Below, in pieces: positions 1-11,159 of a stretch of 64,000 nucleotides of DNA. Source of the stretch: Micromussa lordhowensis. Taxonomy: Eukaryota > Cnidaria > Anthozoa > Scleractinia > Lobophylliidae. The stretch covers positions 3,201,528 through 3,265,527 of the forward strand of contig OZ026609.1 of the NCBI GenBank assembly GCA_964020085.1. Direction: 5' to 3'. Position numbers and translations under genes: made by a program. The first letter of the stretch is position 1; the number at the start of each line of letters is the position of its first letter. The notes under the pieces are model-generated. The model saw only the letters and a program-made list of their open reading frames with translations. It did not search any database and was not told where the DNA came from.

Positions 1-137
1 TTTTTTCTTAGCCCCACACTAGAAATATTATAGATTTTAGACAATTAAGCCAAGTTTTAAATCTCATTCTAAATGATCCAATAGAATGTCTAGTAAAGCT
101 GTACAGTCTTTTTACCCTTTGGTGTATTACACTTAAG

Positions 138-410
138 GGGAGCAGAGATGTCACAGTGGTGAGAGTGCTGTGACACCTCCCGCCAATGTGTCCTGGGTGC
201 TATTCATGGACCCGGCGTCATATGTGGGTTGAGTTTGTTGTTGGTTCTCTACTCTGCTCCAAGAGGTTTTTCTCCAGATACTCCCGTTTTCCCCTCTCCA
301 CAAAAACCAACATTTCCAGATTCCAATTCAATCCTGGAATGTATGGGCATTTCTAAACAAGTTCTTGTGAACTCCTTGGTGCTCCATGGGTAAACAATTT
401 TTTTAAACTT
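138..410 (+). repeat. Degenerate tRNA-derived SINE copy
   Basis: The stretch has a tRNA-like head with a GTGGTGAGAG box-A-like segment and a decayed box B. A pyrimidine-rich body follows (ACTCTGCTCCAAGAGGTTTT..., CCCCTCTCCACAAAAACCAA) and then a GGTGCTCCATGGGTAAACAA tail. This arrangement is that of a common anthozoan tRNA-derived SINE, recognised from memory rather than by search. It lies in the intron upstream of the first visible eIF4E3 exon. Confidence 0.6.
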
Positions 411-481
411 AAAATTAGCAAAGTTATCATGGACTCCTGTGCTCTGACTAATCCTTTTATGATATTTTCATGAATAAATAG

Positions 482-3400
482 GGAGGACAAAGAGAATGTT
501 AATGGAGGCTACTGGAAAATGAGGTGTTTCAAGCAAAACACAGTAAGTCATCTGTTCTGACTGGTCAACGTATGTGTTACACTGATGTGCAATTAATCAC
601 TCCTGTCATATGATGAGGATGGCTTCAAATTTTTTGGATCACTAAACTTATCGTCGATTCATTAAACTGTGTAATCTGACCTGGCAAATTTAAAATTACA
701 TGTAGGGTTAGGCAGGGTAACATGGCAGTCGACAACATTTTTAAATGAGTACACTGTAATTTACATTTTAACATTTGGAATTAATTTTATTTTGAAATTT
801 TCAAGAATCTTAGTAGTTTGAAGATTTACTCTTTTTTCTATTTCTTTGCTTTTTTTATTTTTCCTCATTGTACACAGGATAAAGTCTGGAAGGAATTGCT
901 TTTGGCAGCCATTGGTGAACAATTTGTTGACAGCTTAAGAGAAGGTACATTGCATTTTATTACCCATTATTAATTTTTGGCCCTACAGTAGCAGCCTGGT
1001 CAAAATGAACCCTCTAAGAAATCACAAGTCTAATAATCGAACTACATACTAACATCTTACTGACCAAGCGAGGGGGCCATATACTGCAGAATATTAACCT
1101 GAGTATCAGGCCTTTCTTAGCAAGAGGGTAGGGGTAGGGAGGAATTGCAGAGAAAGGCCTGACACAAACGTTTTTATTGGCTCATGTCGTACGTCCAGAT
1201 TCTGGACGTGGCGCTGATTGGATAATTTACAATGCACCCTGACGTCACACTACCAGAAATAAAAATTTCATACTGGCGTATTCTGTGAACTGATCTCGAC
1301 GAGAACGAAAACTTCGCTAGATATTTATTTCTTTGTGATTATGGAAAGCGACGACTTCAAAACGGCTCTTGAAGTCGCTCTACAGCCTCTTTCCTGGAAC
1401 TGAACTAAAAAGAGGGAACAGAAATTGTGCCTCGAAGGCCTGCTTGTCAAACGAAAAGACTTCCTCCTCAGGTTTTTGTCGGCTCGGGATTTCAGACTGG
1501 TTTTTTCATCGTCCAGCTCTGAGTATTGGTCAGAAAACAGAGCTCTCTTTGTTCAGCGGTGAGGGTCTTCGTTGAGCTCCTTTAACTTCATTTGCACAAG
1601 TCGGCTGCTTGCTTTGGGGTCACTTCAGTTGCGAGATCGCTAGCCTCGAACAGGAATTGAACTACTAGGACAATCTGTCGAAGGTATTTGTGGCCGGGAG
1701 CGCTTGATCTTGAAGCAGCTTGAAGCTATTTGTTGAGTGTCCTACCACTCGCCAATGCCTCCCGTAACTCAGCGAACATTCTGTAGCAATTCACTATTTT
1801 CCTAGCGCATTTTTTGCAAACAGTCCTTTCGCCATCTTCACTATCTTGAATGACAACAATTCTCAACTTAAGCAATAATTCCACAAGAATGCTAGGTTTT
1901 TCACACAAAACATTAGAAACCTCTTTGTTAAAAGTTTCAGCAAACAGCGGCACTGTGGTGACACACTTTCCATACTCTTTGTGAAGATTTTCGAGGCAAA
2001 TTGTGCAAATATTCTCGGAAACCTGAACGAAATTAAAAACAACCGCCGTTGTCATCTTTCATGCACGCAAAATTTATGCAAAGTAGACATGACAGCCGGA
2101 AATAATTTTGATTGGCGAATGCGTATACTGACGCTTGTCACGCCATGAGGAGGTGGAAGACTGCAATAAAGACCCTTGTGTCAGGCTTTTCTTTGCCGGT
2201 TGCTTCCTTCTCCTTCCCCGCGAGAAAGAAAAGCCTGATACTCAGGTTAGCAGAATATTTGCCCAAGGTCCAACAGCAAGCATAGCAAGGTCTGTATTAA
2301 ATATGGCTGAGGGCCAAATTATCCACAGTATGGCACATGCAAGCTATGTTAGTATTAAGTAGTTTAATATATGGCAATCAACTGGCCATGACTTGTTTAT
2401 TTAATTTGCCAGCTTTCAAATACAAAAAAATATGCTGCCCAGCTTACATACAGAAACGGTCCATATGGAAAATCCTTACCAAGAAATTATGAACCAATCA
2501 GAACGCTCAGACTTGCCTGAAGACTACAATGTACCTTCAGTTGCCATTTAATAATAAACAATTATTGGATAAGGTTTTTGTGATATCCAGAATAATCAAG
2601 GTTGAGGTAAGGGTTGTCGGCCAAAGCCGAAGGCTGAGGCTGATAACCCTTACCGAGACCTTGATTTTTCTGGATATCACAAAAACTGAATCTAATAATA
2701 ATAATAATTATACATTGAACGAACGCAAAAACTTGGAAGTCATGTTTCTGCTTCTTCACTGACGGCAAGCAACACGAATCGCGCGAAGTTGACATGGAAA
2801 TCATGCACTGCAGTCATACATGACATGAAAACCCGTGACCTTGACATGATTACCCGTGACCTTGACTTGATTACCCTTGATCTTGACATGATTATAATTG
2901 TATAATCTGCAGTTATGACACCACGAGTGCTGATTTCGAAAATTCACTGTAGGCTTTCGCCCAATCAGAAAAGAGTTAGAGAGTTGAATGTATAATAAAT
3001 AAAATAATCATTTACTAAATCAACAATCTTTTTTAATTACAGATGATGAGGTGTGTGGGATAAGTGTCAGTGTACGTGAGAGAGATGACATCATTCAAAT
3101 CTGGAATTCAAATGCTAAGGCTGTTGAGGATGCAACAGTAAGAAATAATCAGCGATTGATTTAATAGTTTATAATATTTAAATTCACTATGAAATGAATG
3201 TACTAATAATTAAAACAAACATTTATTAATTAGAAAGTGCATTGCATACATGTACATGACTGTATGCAATCTGGTGCTACAATTGATAGCTGTACCTGGC
3301 TATCACACGGAAACCTTAGGGGAAAATAACAAATTAAGAAGAAATCACAAAAAAATGAAAAGTTCAAATTTAAACCTGGCAACAATTACTGTTAATTTGT

Positions 3401-4935
3401 CCTTACAAAGTAGGCATCTGAATGAAAGGGTGGGGTGCAAATTGAAAACGTGGGCACTAATACTCCCCTTGCAGTTCACTCCTCCCCTGTATAAGCCACT
3501 GTTTTCACCAATTATCCCACTTTCAAGTAAATTAAGAAATTCCTACCGTTATAAATACAATTGGAGCATCATAATGTAGGCATGCAGTGCATACATGTAC
3601 GTAGCATTTTACCAGTAACTTGCAAACTAGGAGAGCATCAAACTTTTTTACACACATCGTGTGCCTACATGTATGTTTCTTTAGTTAGTGCTAGATCTTA
3701 ACAGTCCTACAAGGTAAGAACACTGTAGGTTTCTTGTTGTTTAAATTCTGGAAACACAAACAAAGGAAAACAACAAAATAAACCAAAACAGTACAGATCG
3801 CAGATGGCAGTATAAAGACAGAAGCTGTTTTATATTATTAATTATGAGAATCATGGCCTGCATACAACTGTATGTACATGTACATATTTTACATCTTTTG
3901 TCATTTTTCTTTCTCAAACAGGTTTTAGACAAAGTAAGGGACCTGCTAAACGATGTTGACTTGTTCGATGATTTCTACAAATGTGAGTTTATGATTACTT
4001 GGCAGCTGGAACAGGCAGACTTTATTGCATGCCATTCTCAAATTTAATTAAGATATATTTCAATCATTTACTTGGTCCTGAAGAGACCAAAATTCCTGTT
4101 AATATTATTATCTTTTGTTAATGTGTGCCCAGCCTTGATCACAATTTGTGTACATACATGTACAGAATATGGGCCAGTCAGCTGCCTTTAAGCCTGCTGC
4201 ACAGTCTTTGTGGAGGAGATGACTGCACACTATTAATATTTAGTAAGAGTGTTGATGCGGTACTGGTAGTCTTGGACAGTGAACAACAAAGTTTACAGGA
4301 CAATAGAATCACACTATTTGATGCTAACAAAAAGTAACAAAATACAATGTACTTTGGGTTGATTTTAATCATATTTATTATAAACCATATATCTTTTTTT
4401 TCTGTCTTTCCATTGTTTTGTCCTTTCTTTCTTTACAAATCCCCCCACCCACCCTTCCCCAGGTTCCTTGCCTGATCATTTTCTTACTTTCATCCCTTGA
4501 TCCTTTCAGATTTAAACTCTCCCCTCTCCCTTCAGTTGGTAGTTTTTCATTCCTCGTCTGGCCCAGCCTGGTTGTTAAAGGGCCAGGATTTCTTTCCTTT
4601 TTTTACCACTTTTGACGACTGTTATGTTCATTTTGTAATTTACTGAATGTAGAACAGTACTTTCAAATAGGACCCGGCTTTGCCGGAGCTCTGACTGGTA
4701 TTCTCTTGAAAGCAGGCTGGTATATTTAACTTTATTTACAGATTCTCCAGAGAGAAATCTTCTTGGGCTTCTCATATTACTCTGGTGGGTGCTGTTCCAA
4801 GGTAGCCACTTACTTAAAATCTTACATTTGTAAGAATGGTGTTCTCTTTTTTCAGCTCACCAAGCCCATGACGCCTTTGAGGGGGTCCGGCCTAGGCCAA
4901 CAAAGCCTCCAGGGTTTCCATTTTTGAAAGACTGA
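482..4935 (+). CDS. EIF4E3: eIF4E class III (eIF4E3-like) cap-binding protein, C-terminal five exons
   Basis: Five exons with GT/AG borders and compatible phases read as one protein: 482-542, 878-944, 3043-3137, 3922-3982 and 4856-4935 (TGA at 4933-4935). Successive peptides include [47 protein letters not shown] and [10 protein letters not shown]. eIF4E proteins bind the mRNA 5' cap in the cytoplasm; class III members act as cap binders with a non-classical cap pocket. The first visible exon starts inside the codon (TG|G) that would be the second cap-stacking Trp. The Arg of SVRERDD and the Trp of IIQIWN fit the phosphate- and methylguanine-contacting positions. The [13 protein letters not shown] and HAFEG-type ending match eIF4E3 better than eIF4E1 or 4EHP. 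The N-terminal exons, including the residue that distinguishes class III, lie left of the window. Intron 945-3042 carries transposon insertions. Exon joins are inferred by eye, not from transcripts. Confidence 0.85.
1095..2249. mobile_element. Non-autonomous DNA transposon with 9-bp target duplication (Mutator-like candidate)
   Basis: The ends are perfect 17-bp inverted repeats, TAACCTGAGTATCAGGC at 1095 and its complement ending at 2249. Both continue into imperfect similarity, including an internal AAAGGCCTGACACAA / AAAAGCCTGACACAA block, so each end can form its own hairpin. The 9-bp direct repeat GCAGAATAT flanks it at 1086-1094 and 2250-2258, a convincing target-site duplication. A 9-bp duplication fits Mutator-like elements, but hAT- or Merlin-like families with 8-9 bp are not excluded. 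No transposase is encoded. The element sits in an eIF4E3 intron and carries one open exon-like frame on the minus strand. Confidence 0.75.
1726..2055 (-). CDS. Transposon-borne Cys-rich ORF, ZAD-like zinc-binding module (109 aa, probable first exon)
   Basis: The frame begins with ATG at 2055 and runs 109 codons inside the 9-bp-TSD transposon. It has a CxxC pair near residues 17-20 (ICTICLENL), further Cys at 31 and 51, and a second CxxC pair at 80-83 followed by Cys90 ([11 protein letters not shown]), then an amphipathic MFAELREAL helix. Two CxxC pairs about 60 residues apart followed by a helix resemble the ZAD (zinc-finger-associated) fold. A possible splice donor (GAGTG|GTAGGA) lies just before the stop, so this may be the first exon of a longer, now missing, protein. 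The function is unknown. A role in DNA binding or dimerisation for an autonomous relative is inference. Confidence 0.45.
   Translation of the reverse strand: MTTAVVFNFVQVSENICTICLENLHKEYGKCVTTVPLFAETFNKEVSNVLCEKPSILVELLLKLRIVVIQDSEDGERTVCKKCARKIVNCYRMFAELREALASGRTLNK
2573..2690. repeat. Foldback (inverted-repeat) MITE
   Basis: The left arm GTTTTTGTGATATCCAGAAT... and the right arm ...CTGGATATCACAAAAAC are inverted copies. Inside them AATCAAGGTT...GGTAAGGGTT faces AACCCTTACC...ACCTTGATT, around a GGCC-rich loop. The motif ATATCCAGAATAATCAAGG recurs in diverged form near 57645, 60030 and 63655. Confidence 0.7.
2830..2893. repeat. 21-bp tandem repeat, three units
   Basis: Three consecutive units of the pattern ACCCGTGACCTTGACATGATT are seen with one or two substitutions each. 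It lies in the eIF4E3 intron and no function is evident. Confidence 0.75.
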
Positions 4936-7370
4936 CACAAATCATTTCTTGCACATATGAAGGCCTTCTTAGAGTGTGCTTAGGGCATTTTTTTGGCAAT
5001 GACTGTAGAGCAAATATTGCCGAATTTGTGCATGTGTGTTTTATTCAATCACCATCTGAGGAATAGATGAACAGTGATAGGGGAGCTGGAGCAAAGCTTT
5101 GAGATGCCTTACATCAGCTGTCAAGTTCCTCCACGATTGATCATGATGCAAACACAGTTGAACAAATTCAGCAACCATACATACAGCAACCTGAATCTTC
5201 ATGTGGCTGGCCAACATGTGGTTGATTTTGCTGCTTTGGGTTTTTTTCATAACGCAACATGCAACCCATTCTCTCAGGGTTACATTGTGGGTGACCATAT
5301 TTGCAAAGAAAGCCTAGAGTTGGAGAGAAGATTCCACAGGCTGACCAGCAGCACAATGAAGTCACATCATGTAACTTAACAAAAGGATCAAAATGCAGGA
5401 TTAGAATGATAATATCATCTGACAGATGATTTCAGATATAATTTTACTTAGTTACACAGGATTTTAGTGTTGGCAGTCAGACCTTGGCTGATTTTCATTA
5501 TGCCTGTTATAGTCCACAACTGTACTGGTGTGGTCATTTTACCTGATATGATAATCTTGTCTGATCAGTACAGGGGTGGATCTAGGGGGAGGGTGCAGGG
5601 GGGTGCACACCCCCCTCCCCTGAGGTGACATGCAGCTTTCTAGTATAACTGGTATTCTGCAAAAAAACAAAACTATGTGGTTTTATGGTGTTGATGTAAA
5701 GCATGGTGCACCCCTTCCTAAGAAAAAATCCTTTATCTGCCCCTGCAGAACTGGCATGATGTTGCCTAGCAACTGCTCTGACTAAAACGTTCTCCCTCAG
5801 AAAGTTCTTTTGGGGCAGCATTAGGGATTTACTATATAGTAATTGATATTTTGTATACAATTAAACATGATTTCCAGTCTGTACTGTGCACTCTGGAGAG
5901 TTTGTTTGCATTTTTGTTTTGTTTCACATAAGAAAAAAAAAAAATATAAACCTTTTGTGGTTAAAGTTTTAAAACAACTGCCATTATGGATGCGAAGTGG
6001 TCGAAGCTTTCTGCTTCATTCTTTCTCATATCCCTTGATGAAAAGACTTAAGTTTGCAGCTGTAAAAATCAATGAAGCTGTTGGAAATTGAATCAGAAAG
6101 GCCTCAAAGATAAGGTATGTCATTCGTAACAAGTAACATCAATTCCCATTCCATCCAGTGGGATCTTCTAATGTTTACATAGCTGAGACTGCACAGTACA
6201 GACTGGAAATCAACTTTAATATGTAACTGAATCTAAATACAAATAGGGGAATGGGAATGGTGTATGCAACTGTATGTACAATGTATTTGTATTTTGTACA
6301 GATAGAACCTGACAACAATTCCCAATGTAGAAAATTATTTTAATTTACTATTTTTTCAGGGCTCATTTGTTCAAGGTAATTTAGGATCAGGAATATGGTA
6401 GTGTCAACTTTTTAATTCAGTTTTGCGTACCATTGAATGGTTATTTCTCTCAATTCTTTTTGTTAATTTTACCCATGTGTATTTAACTTTGAACAATGTC
6501 AAACATTGTGTGATTCTGGGAAATGTCTATATGCCCACTGTATGGGTGGTTAGGGGAACTTCTGAGGCAGTTGAGGTTCAACACCCTTTTTTAAAGAAAG
6601 TGCGAACAAAGTTAAACTATGTGAGAGGTATTCAATGGATGGGTGTTACCTGGAACAGCATCCTTTGAAATTTTTACATAAACAGGAGCTTGGTTAACAT
6701 TAATCCTGGCCCAGATAAGTAACATATTTATCTACCAATTATGTAGTAAAATTGGGACTAGACTGTTTGCATGGGGAATATGTAAAGGAAATAATGTACA
6801 TAAGGTTGTTTGGATTGCAGGAGGTGGCTTATATGTAGCATGTGGATTGAGGCTGAATCCAGAAAACAAAATACAATTCAGTAGGATTTTTAAATGTAGT
6901 TTCATTGACATAATGTATTTTTACATGTACAGGACATTTTTTTATGTTTTCGAGGGAAGAGGTGTGGCCAAAGAGGTGTTGATGTGGCAGGGGAATAATT
7001 ATAAAAGATGACAGGACTCCCAGATAAAACTAAACACATTTTCTACTCAAAAATCAAAATCGAAGTGTAACATGAAATGTCTTGCATCCAGAATTCAAAA
7101 ATGCAGTAATTGTATTTTAACAGTGGGCTTTAAATATGGCATGGCTTTAAAACTGACCGGAGGGTTAAACTTAAGGGTCGCCAGTAATTATCAATGAGCT
7201 GAACACGTTTGAATAGGTATATGGGTCGAAAGTTCCTACCCCTCTTTTGTGTGGCTTTCCCTTCCCCCATCTTCTTTGCCCCACCTTTTCTGCCACCCCC
7301 TATGATCGTATTATTATTACTTTTCTACACTTACTGTTTGCATTTTGACTGAAAAATTCCATATATGTCA
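4936..7370. other. eIF4E3 3' flank and intergenic DNA without a recognised gene
   Basis: After the eIF4E3 stop the first few hundred bases are probably its 3' UTR; no end can be fixed. Short open frames at 5041-5379 occur on both strands in overlapping frames and are not supported as coding. A GC-rich repeat (GGTGCAGGGGGGTGCACACCCCCC) lies near 5590-5740 and looks like an interspersed repeat. Nothing else was recognised. Confidence 0.4.
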
Positions 7371-7373
7371 ATA

Positions 7374-7592
7374 GGGAGCTTAAGCAAAGGCGTATTTTAG
7401 CGACGTACGGCAACCGGAAGTGGACGTTTCTCATTTTTAGGCAGTGGATGCGCTCTAATTTTTAAGTAAATCGTCTCTAAGAGTAAAGACACTTAGTATT
7501 ACAAATGTGGTAGCGCCAAGGCGAGTAAAAAGAGAAAACGTCTCATTTCCGGTTGCCGTACGTCGCTCAAAAACGCCTTTGCTTAAGCTCCC
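7374..7592. mobile_element. TA-flanked MITE (Tc1/mariner-type candidate)
   Basis: Inverted termini of about 50 bp begin GGGAGCTTAAGCAAAGGCGT and end with the complement, with a few mismatches. A TA dinucleotide flanks each side (7372-7373 and 7593-7594), as expected for TA-targeting Tc1/mariner-derived MITEs. The 219-bp length leaves no coding capacity. Confidence 0.75.
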
Positions 7593-7657
7593 TAATGTCT
7601 AATTCAAGCGCTCTTCTTGCCGGAAGTAAATAAAGATAGCAACATTTTTGCCAACGA

Positions 7658-7685
7658 GTCACCCTCGCGGGGACGCGAGGGTGAC
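7658..7685. repeat. Short perfect hairpin GTCACCCTCGCG
   Basis: GTCACCCTCGCG and its exact complement CGCGAGGGTGAC are separated by 4 bases. It is a GC-rich stem in AT-rich surroundings, likely part of a small interspersed repeat. Confidence 0.6.
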
Positions 7686-9234
7686 GAGGCGGCAGCATTA
7701 TAGAGCCGATGCGCGAGTTTTGGTACAGGCAGAAGAAATCTCGAATGAAAAAGTGTAAGCATAAGGTAATGTAAGAGTGACATCATTGGTAATTGTTTCG
7801 AGCTAGCCAATGGCATCGCGGTATTTTTTTATCTAAACCAATCACATCAGGAGGATCATGATCGGTGATCACATGACGAAATCGACCTCATGGTCATTTT
7901 CTGGTGTGTTCTGCCATTGTGCGATTTGCGAGGTATGTTCTGGTGTTTTCCTGTTGGCCATCGTGCGACTTGCGAAGTGAGAAAAGAGGCTAACATCGCC
8001 CAGCGAGGCAGCCAGTCACAAACAGTCAATTGTCTTGACCAGATCGGCCAGCGTGCCATTTGAGAAACAAAACCACTTGAAACTATTCACTATAACAACA
8101 ACAATCAATTGTCTTGCCAAAACAAATTGTCGTAACAAAGTCGGCCAGCGTGCCATAAAAAAGGAAAGAAAAAATGCCTGGATATATTCATTATAAACTC
8201 AATCAGAGGGGGTATAAAGCCTCATTTTAATCGAGTTAGTGTGCTCAAAATTACAAACTTTGATCGACCAACGAGTCACGAGTATAGACACGTCGTGTCG
8301 CTGTTGGTTTATACGGTTGTTTGTGCTTAGCATTAGCGTGGCCAAAAGTGAAAAACAGTCCAAGCTCTGTTTGCCAGGAAGCCACTATCAGTCAAGCTTC
8401 AGGGAGCTTAAAAATCAGTTTGGATAGTCTTTTTATTCCAAAATTTCAGAGAGCTTAGCTAAGCTGCATTGGAAATTCGATATCAAGTGTTCAGGTCCAA
8501 AGTCTACTTGATGAAGTGCGTGCACCGAAGCAACCGCTCACGAGAATTTATAATGCTTCCTCTATTGTGTATGTTGTTAGTTGTAAATCATTATAAGGGC
8601 CATAGTGGTAAGACTAGTTTCGTTTTTTCACGAGGATATCAAAATTTTACCGTTTTCAGATTCCGCGGAAGATATTTGTTTAGACGTATACCTTATCCTT
8701 CTAATGGTAGAACATGTTAAAACACAAACATGACACATTACAATTCATGCTAATTCCTATCAACAATGTTACAGTTTCAGTGTTGTCTCACGTAATGCAA
8801 AGGACAGAGATATTTCAACTCCAATCTACCTTAAACGTTTCGTTCTTGTATACATTCTACACAACAAAAATAGCATGCGAGTTTTGCAGTGCTTTTTTCA
8901 ACAATGATTCAGTTTACACAATGTCTTGTAGTCCAGTTGCTTCGTAATTTCCATTCCCCACGCGACAGTTTTTCCTCGTTGGCACTGTACCGGTAGGTAT
9001 TACTAGTAATAAAATTGATAAGTAACAATTTGCTCACCATAGGTAAATAATTTGACTTATATTGAACATTTTGGAGCAGTTTTCATGTAAGTGTCGAAAA
9101 GTAATATTTTTTTAATACTAAACTACATGATTGGCTTAAAAGAAAACTTGCGCCATGTTGTCATCCAATCAGAAGTAGAACTAAAACCAAGCACAACTCG
9201 CTGGCACTCGTTTTCCCACGCTTCGAGTCAGCTC

Positions 9235-9345
9235 CCAACCTCGTTCCCAGGGTCTCTCATCTTACCGCCCAAGGCGAGCGAGAAGAGACCCTCTCTCCTC
9301 GCTCGCCCCAGGCGGTAAGATGAGAGACCCTGGGAACGAGGTTGG
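9235..9345. mobile_element. 111-bp foldback MITE with 7-bp target duplication
   Basis: The element is almost entirely one palindrome: CCAACCTCGTTCCCAGGGTC on the left and its complement on the right, continuing through TCTCATCTTACCGCC to a GCGAGCGAG core. The direct repeat TCAGCTC flanks it (9228-9234 and 9346-9352). A 7-8 bp duplication would fit hAT-like mobilisation; the family assignment is inference. Confidence 0.8.
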
Positions 9346-9804
9346 TCAGCTCCATGTAGATATTTCGAGTTTTGATTGGTTCATTGGATTGTCTGTCCCT
9401 GCGAAAGCATGGAGTGATTTCTTTGTTTTTAATTTTCTGACACTTAGTAAAAGCTCTTAGGATTATACTCGTGGACTTACTTAATTATTTCTTTTATGAC
9501 CATTGATTGCTGTATCTAATGTATATCACACCAATCGGATTGGAGCTAGTATGAACAACCAATCAAATTGGTGCTTATATGTGTGAGGAGATTTCATTCA
9601 TTTGAGACCACCATCTTGTTTTTCTATCAATAAAAGCAGTCATTCTTGGATTAGCGTTACTTCGAAATTTCTGATTCTGCATATATTATGGTTAGGCCGA
9701 GGACTTTCTGGGTGAGTTCAGAGATCAGAATAATTCGATAATCAGCTAAGGACTTGTAGTGTTTGGCATATAAGGCTGATTTTCACCAGCGCACGTTATT
9801 AAGC

Positions 9805-9960
9805 GTAAGAGGGTCCATAAGCGCAGCCGGATGCAGTAAGATGCTGACAATTAGCACCTTTTTTATTTAGATTTTTTTTGTTGGAAATATCCCAAACAAA
9901 AGGGCGCTAGTTACCAACATCTTACTGCGTCCGTGTATGTACGCTTATGCTTATGCGCTA
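9805..9960. repeat. Imperfect inverted repeat, probable MITE
   Basis: The left part (TAAGCG...GGATGCAGTAAGATGCTGAC...TTAGCACC) is mirrored on the right by GGCGCTAGTTACCAACATCTTACTGCGTCC...CGCTTATGC. The element ends are not sharply defined. Confidence 0.5.
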
Positions 9961-10074
9961 CTGATTCTTTGAGGAATTTTGGAATGAAACGCGTCCTGGA
10001 AGCCTGACAACTCCAGACTTCTTGATTTTAGCAAGATATGGCTCAATCAAGTAGCGTTTACATTTAATAACACA

Positions 10075-10465
10075 TATGAAAAAATTACTCGATTCTGATT
10101 GGCTGAGAGCGGTGCAGTTTAAGTGTAACACCAGTGCAAAAAGTGTAACACCAGTGCAAATTACACATCGTAATTCTGGATAACAATTGGCAGAAAGACA
10201 ATGAGAAATTTTGTAGGCCAGTGACAAAAATTTTGTACGGAAAGTCTGAAAAAGTTAAAAATGGCTTCAAGAAACATCTTCCGGAATTTTTTCTGCGCGA
10301 ATTTTTTCATGTTTGTACTATTAATAGGTAATCATACGGTTTTTCTCGTTCAATTTGAAATTAATTTGCACTTGCCGAAGCGGCTCGTGCAATTTCAGCT
10401 TTTTGAAAAACTCACTCGTGCAAATTAACTCCAAATTGAACTCGAAACCGTATGATTACCTATAC
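10075..10465. repeat. Composite inverted-repeat element (GGTAATCATACGG family)
   Basis: The clear palindromic part is 10325-10463: TAGGTAATCATACGGTTT...CAATTTGAAATTAATTTGCAC faces GTGCAAATTAACTCCAAATTG...AACCGTATGATTACCTA. The segment just before it (10075-10250) holds a duplicated AAGTGTAACACCAGTGCAAA motif and probably belongs to the same family. Confidence 0.6.
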
Positions 10466-10529
10466 ATATTCGCCATATAATCAAACCCTAACCCAGGATA
10501 AGCGAGAATTTTGATTTAAGTTTTGTAAC

Positions 10530-10771
10530 TTAAAGGGGCTACGTCACGGTATTTTGAGTTATTTCTACCATGGACAAAATTACCTTTAAATTGAAGGAAA
10601 CCTGAAAAATAATGCTTTAGAAAGATAGGAAAACACTAAAGAGATAATAATAAACCACAAAGGAACATGGATGGTTAAGGATGGAGAAGATTGACACGGA
10701 TTGTAAACAACAATATTGAAAAATTTAGGCTAAATTTTTCAAACCGTTTAGCCGTGACACAGCTCCTTTAA
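10530..10771. mobile_element. TTAA-flanked MITE
   Basis: The termini TTAAAGGGGCTACGTCACGG and CCGTGACACAGCTCCTTTAA are imperfect inverted repeats bounded by TTAA. TTAA duplications are typical of piggyBac- or Kolobok-mobilised MITEs. There is no coding capacity. Confidence 0.65.
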
Positions 10772-10960
10772 GGTTTTCTCTCAATGTTTCTTGGCCTACT
10801 GTTTTGAGTATGAATAATCTCATGGTCCTCAAAATACACAAAACGAAATCAGTGAAAAACATTGGTATGCAAAAAAAATTATATTTTATTATATTTTATA
10901 CTTTTACAATCCTTAGTTAGCATTAACGACCACCTAAATCGTCCCCGACTTTCTCAGTCC

Positions 10961-11150
10961 GACCTCGTAGCTCAGTCGGCAGAGTAACGGTAGATCTAAT
11001 CTGGAGGTCGTGGGTTCGATTCCCACTGAGGTCAAAAGATTTTTCCTTTTACTCGTGTGGTTCCCTGATTCTCTTAACTAGGGCTAACGCCCAGTGGGTT
11101 ATTCGTGGGTTCAATTAGCACTTAAATTTACACTTCAGAGTTAATTCTCT
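10961..11150 (+). repeat. tRNA-derived SINE
   Basis: The tRNA-like head at 10961-11034 has a 6-7 bp acceptor pairing (GACCTC with GAGGTC), a box A (TAGCTCAGTCGG) and a box B (GGTTCGATTCC). The anticodon stem is not well paired, so this is not called a functional tRNA. An unrelated body follows (AGGGCTAACGCCCAGTGGGTT..., TTCAATTAGCACTTAAATTT). Confidence 0.75.
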
Positions 11151-11159
11151 GTTTCACCA

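Noticed and set aside
5041..5379. Overlapping open frames on both strands with Cys/His residues after eIF4E3
   Set aside because: They overlap in opposite frames, lack known motifs, splice context or repeats of the frame elsewhere, and lie in probable 3' UTR or repeat DNA.
10961..11034. Possible functional tRNA gene
   Set aside because: Boxes A and B are good, but the anticodon stem does not pair and a SINE body follows directly.
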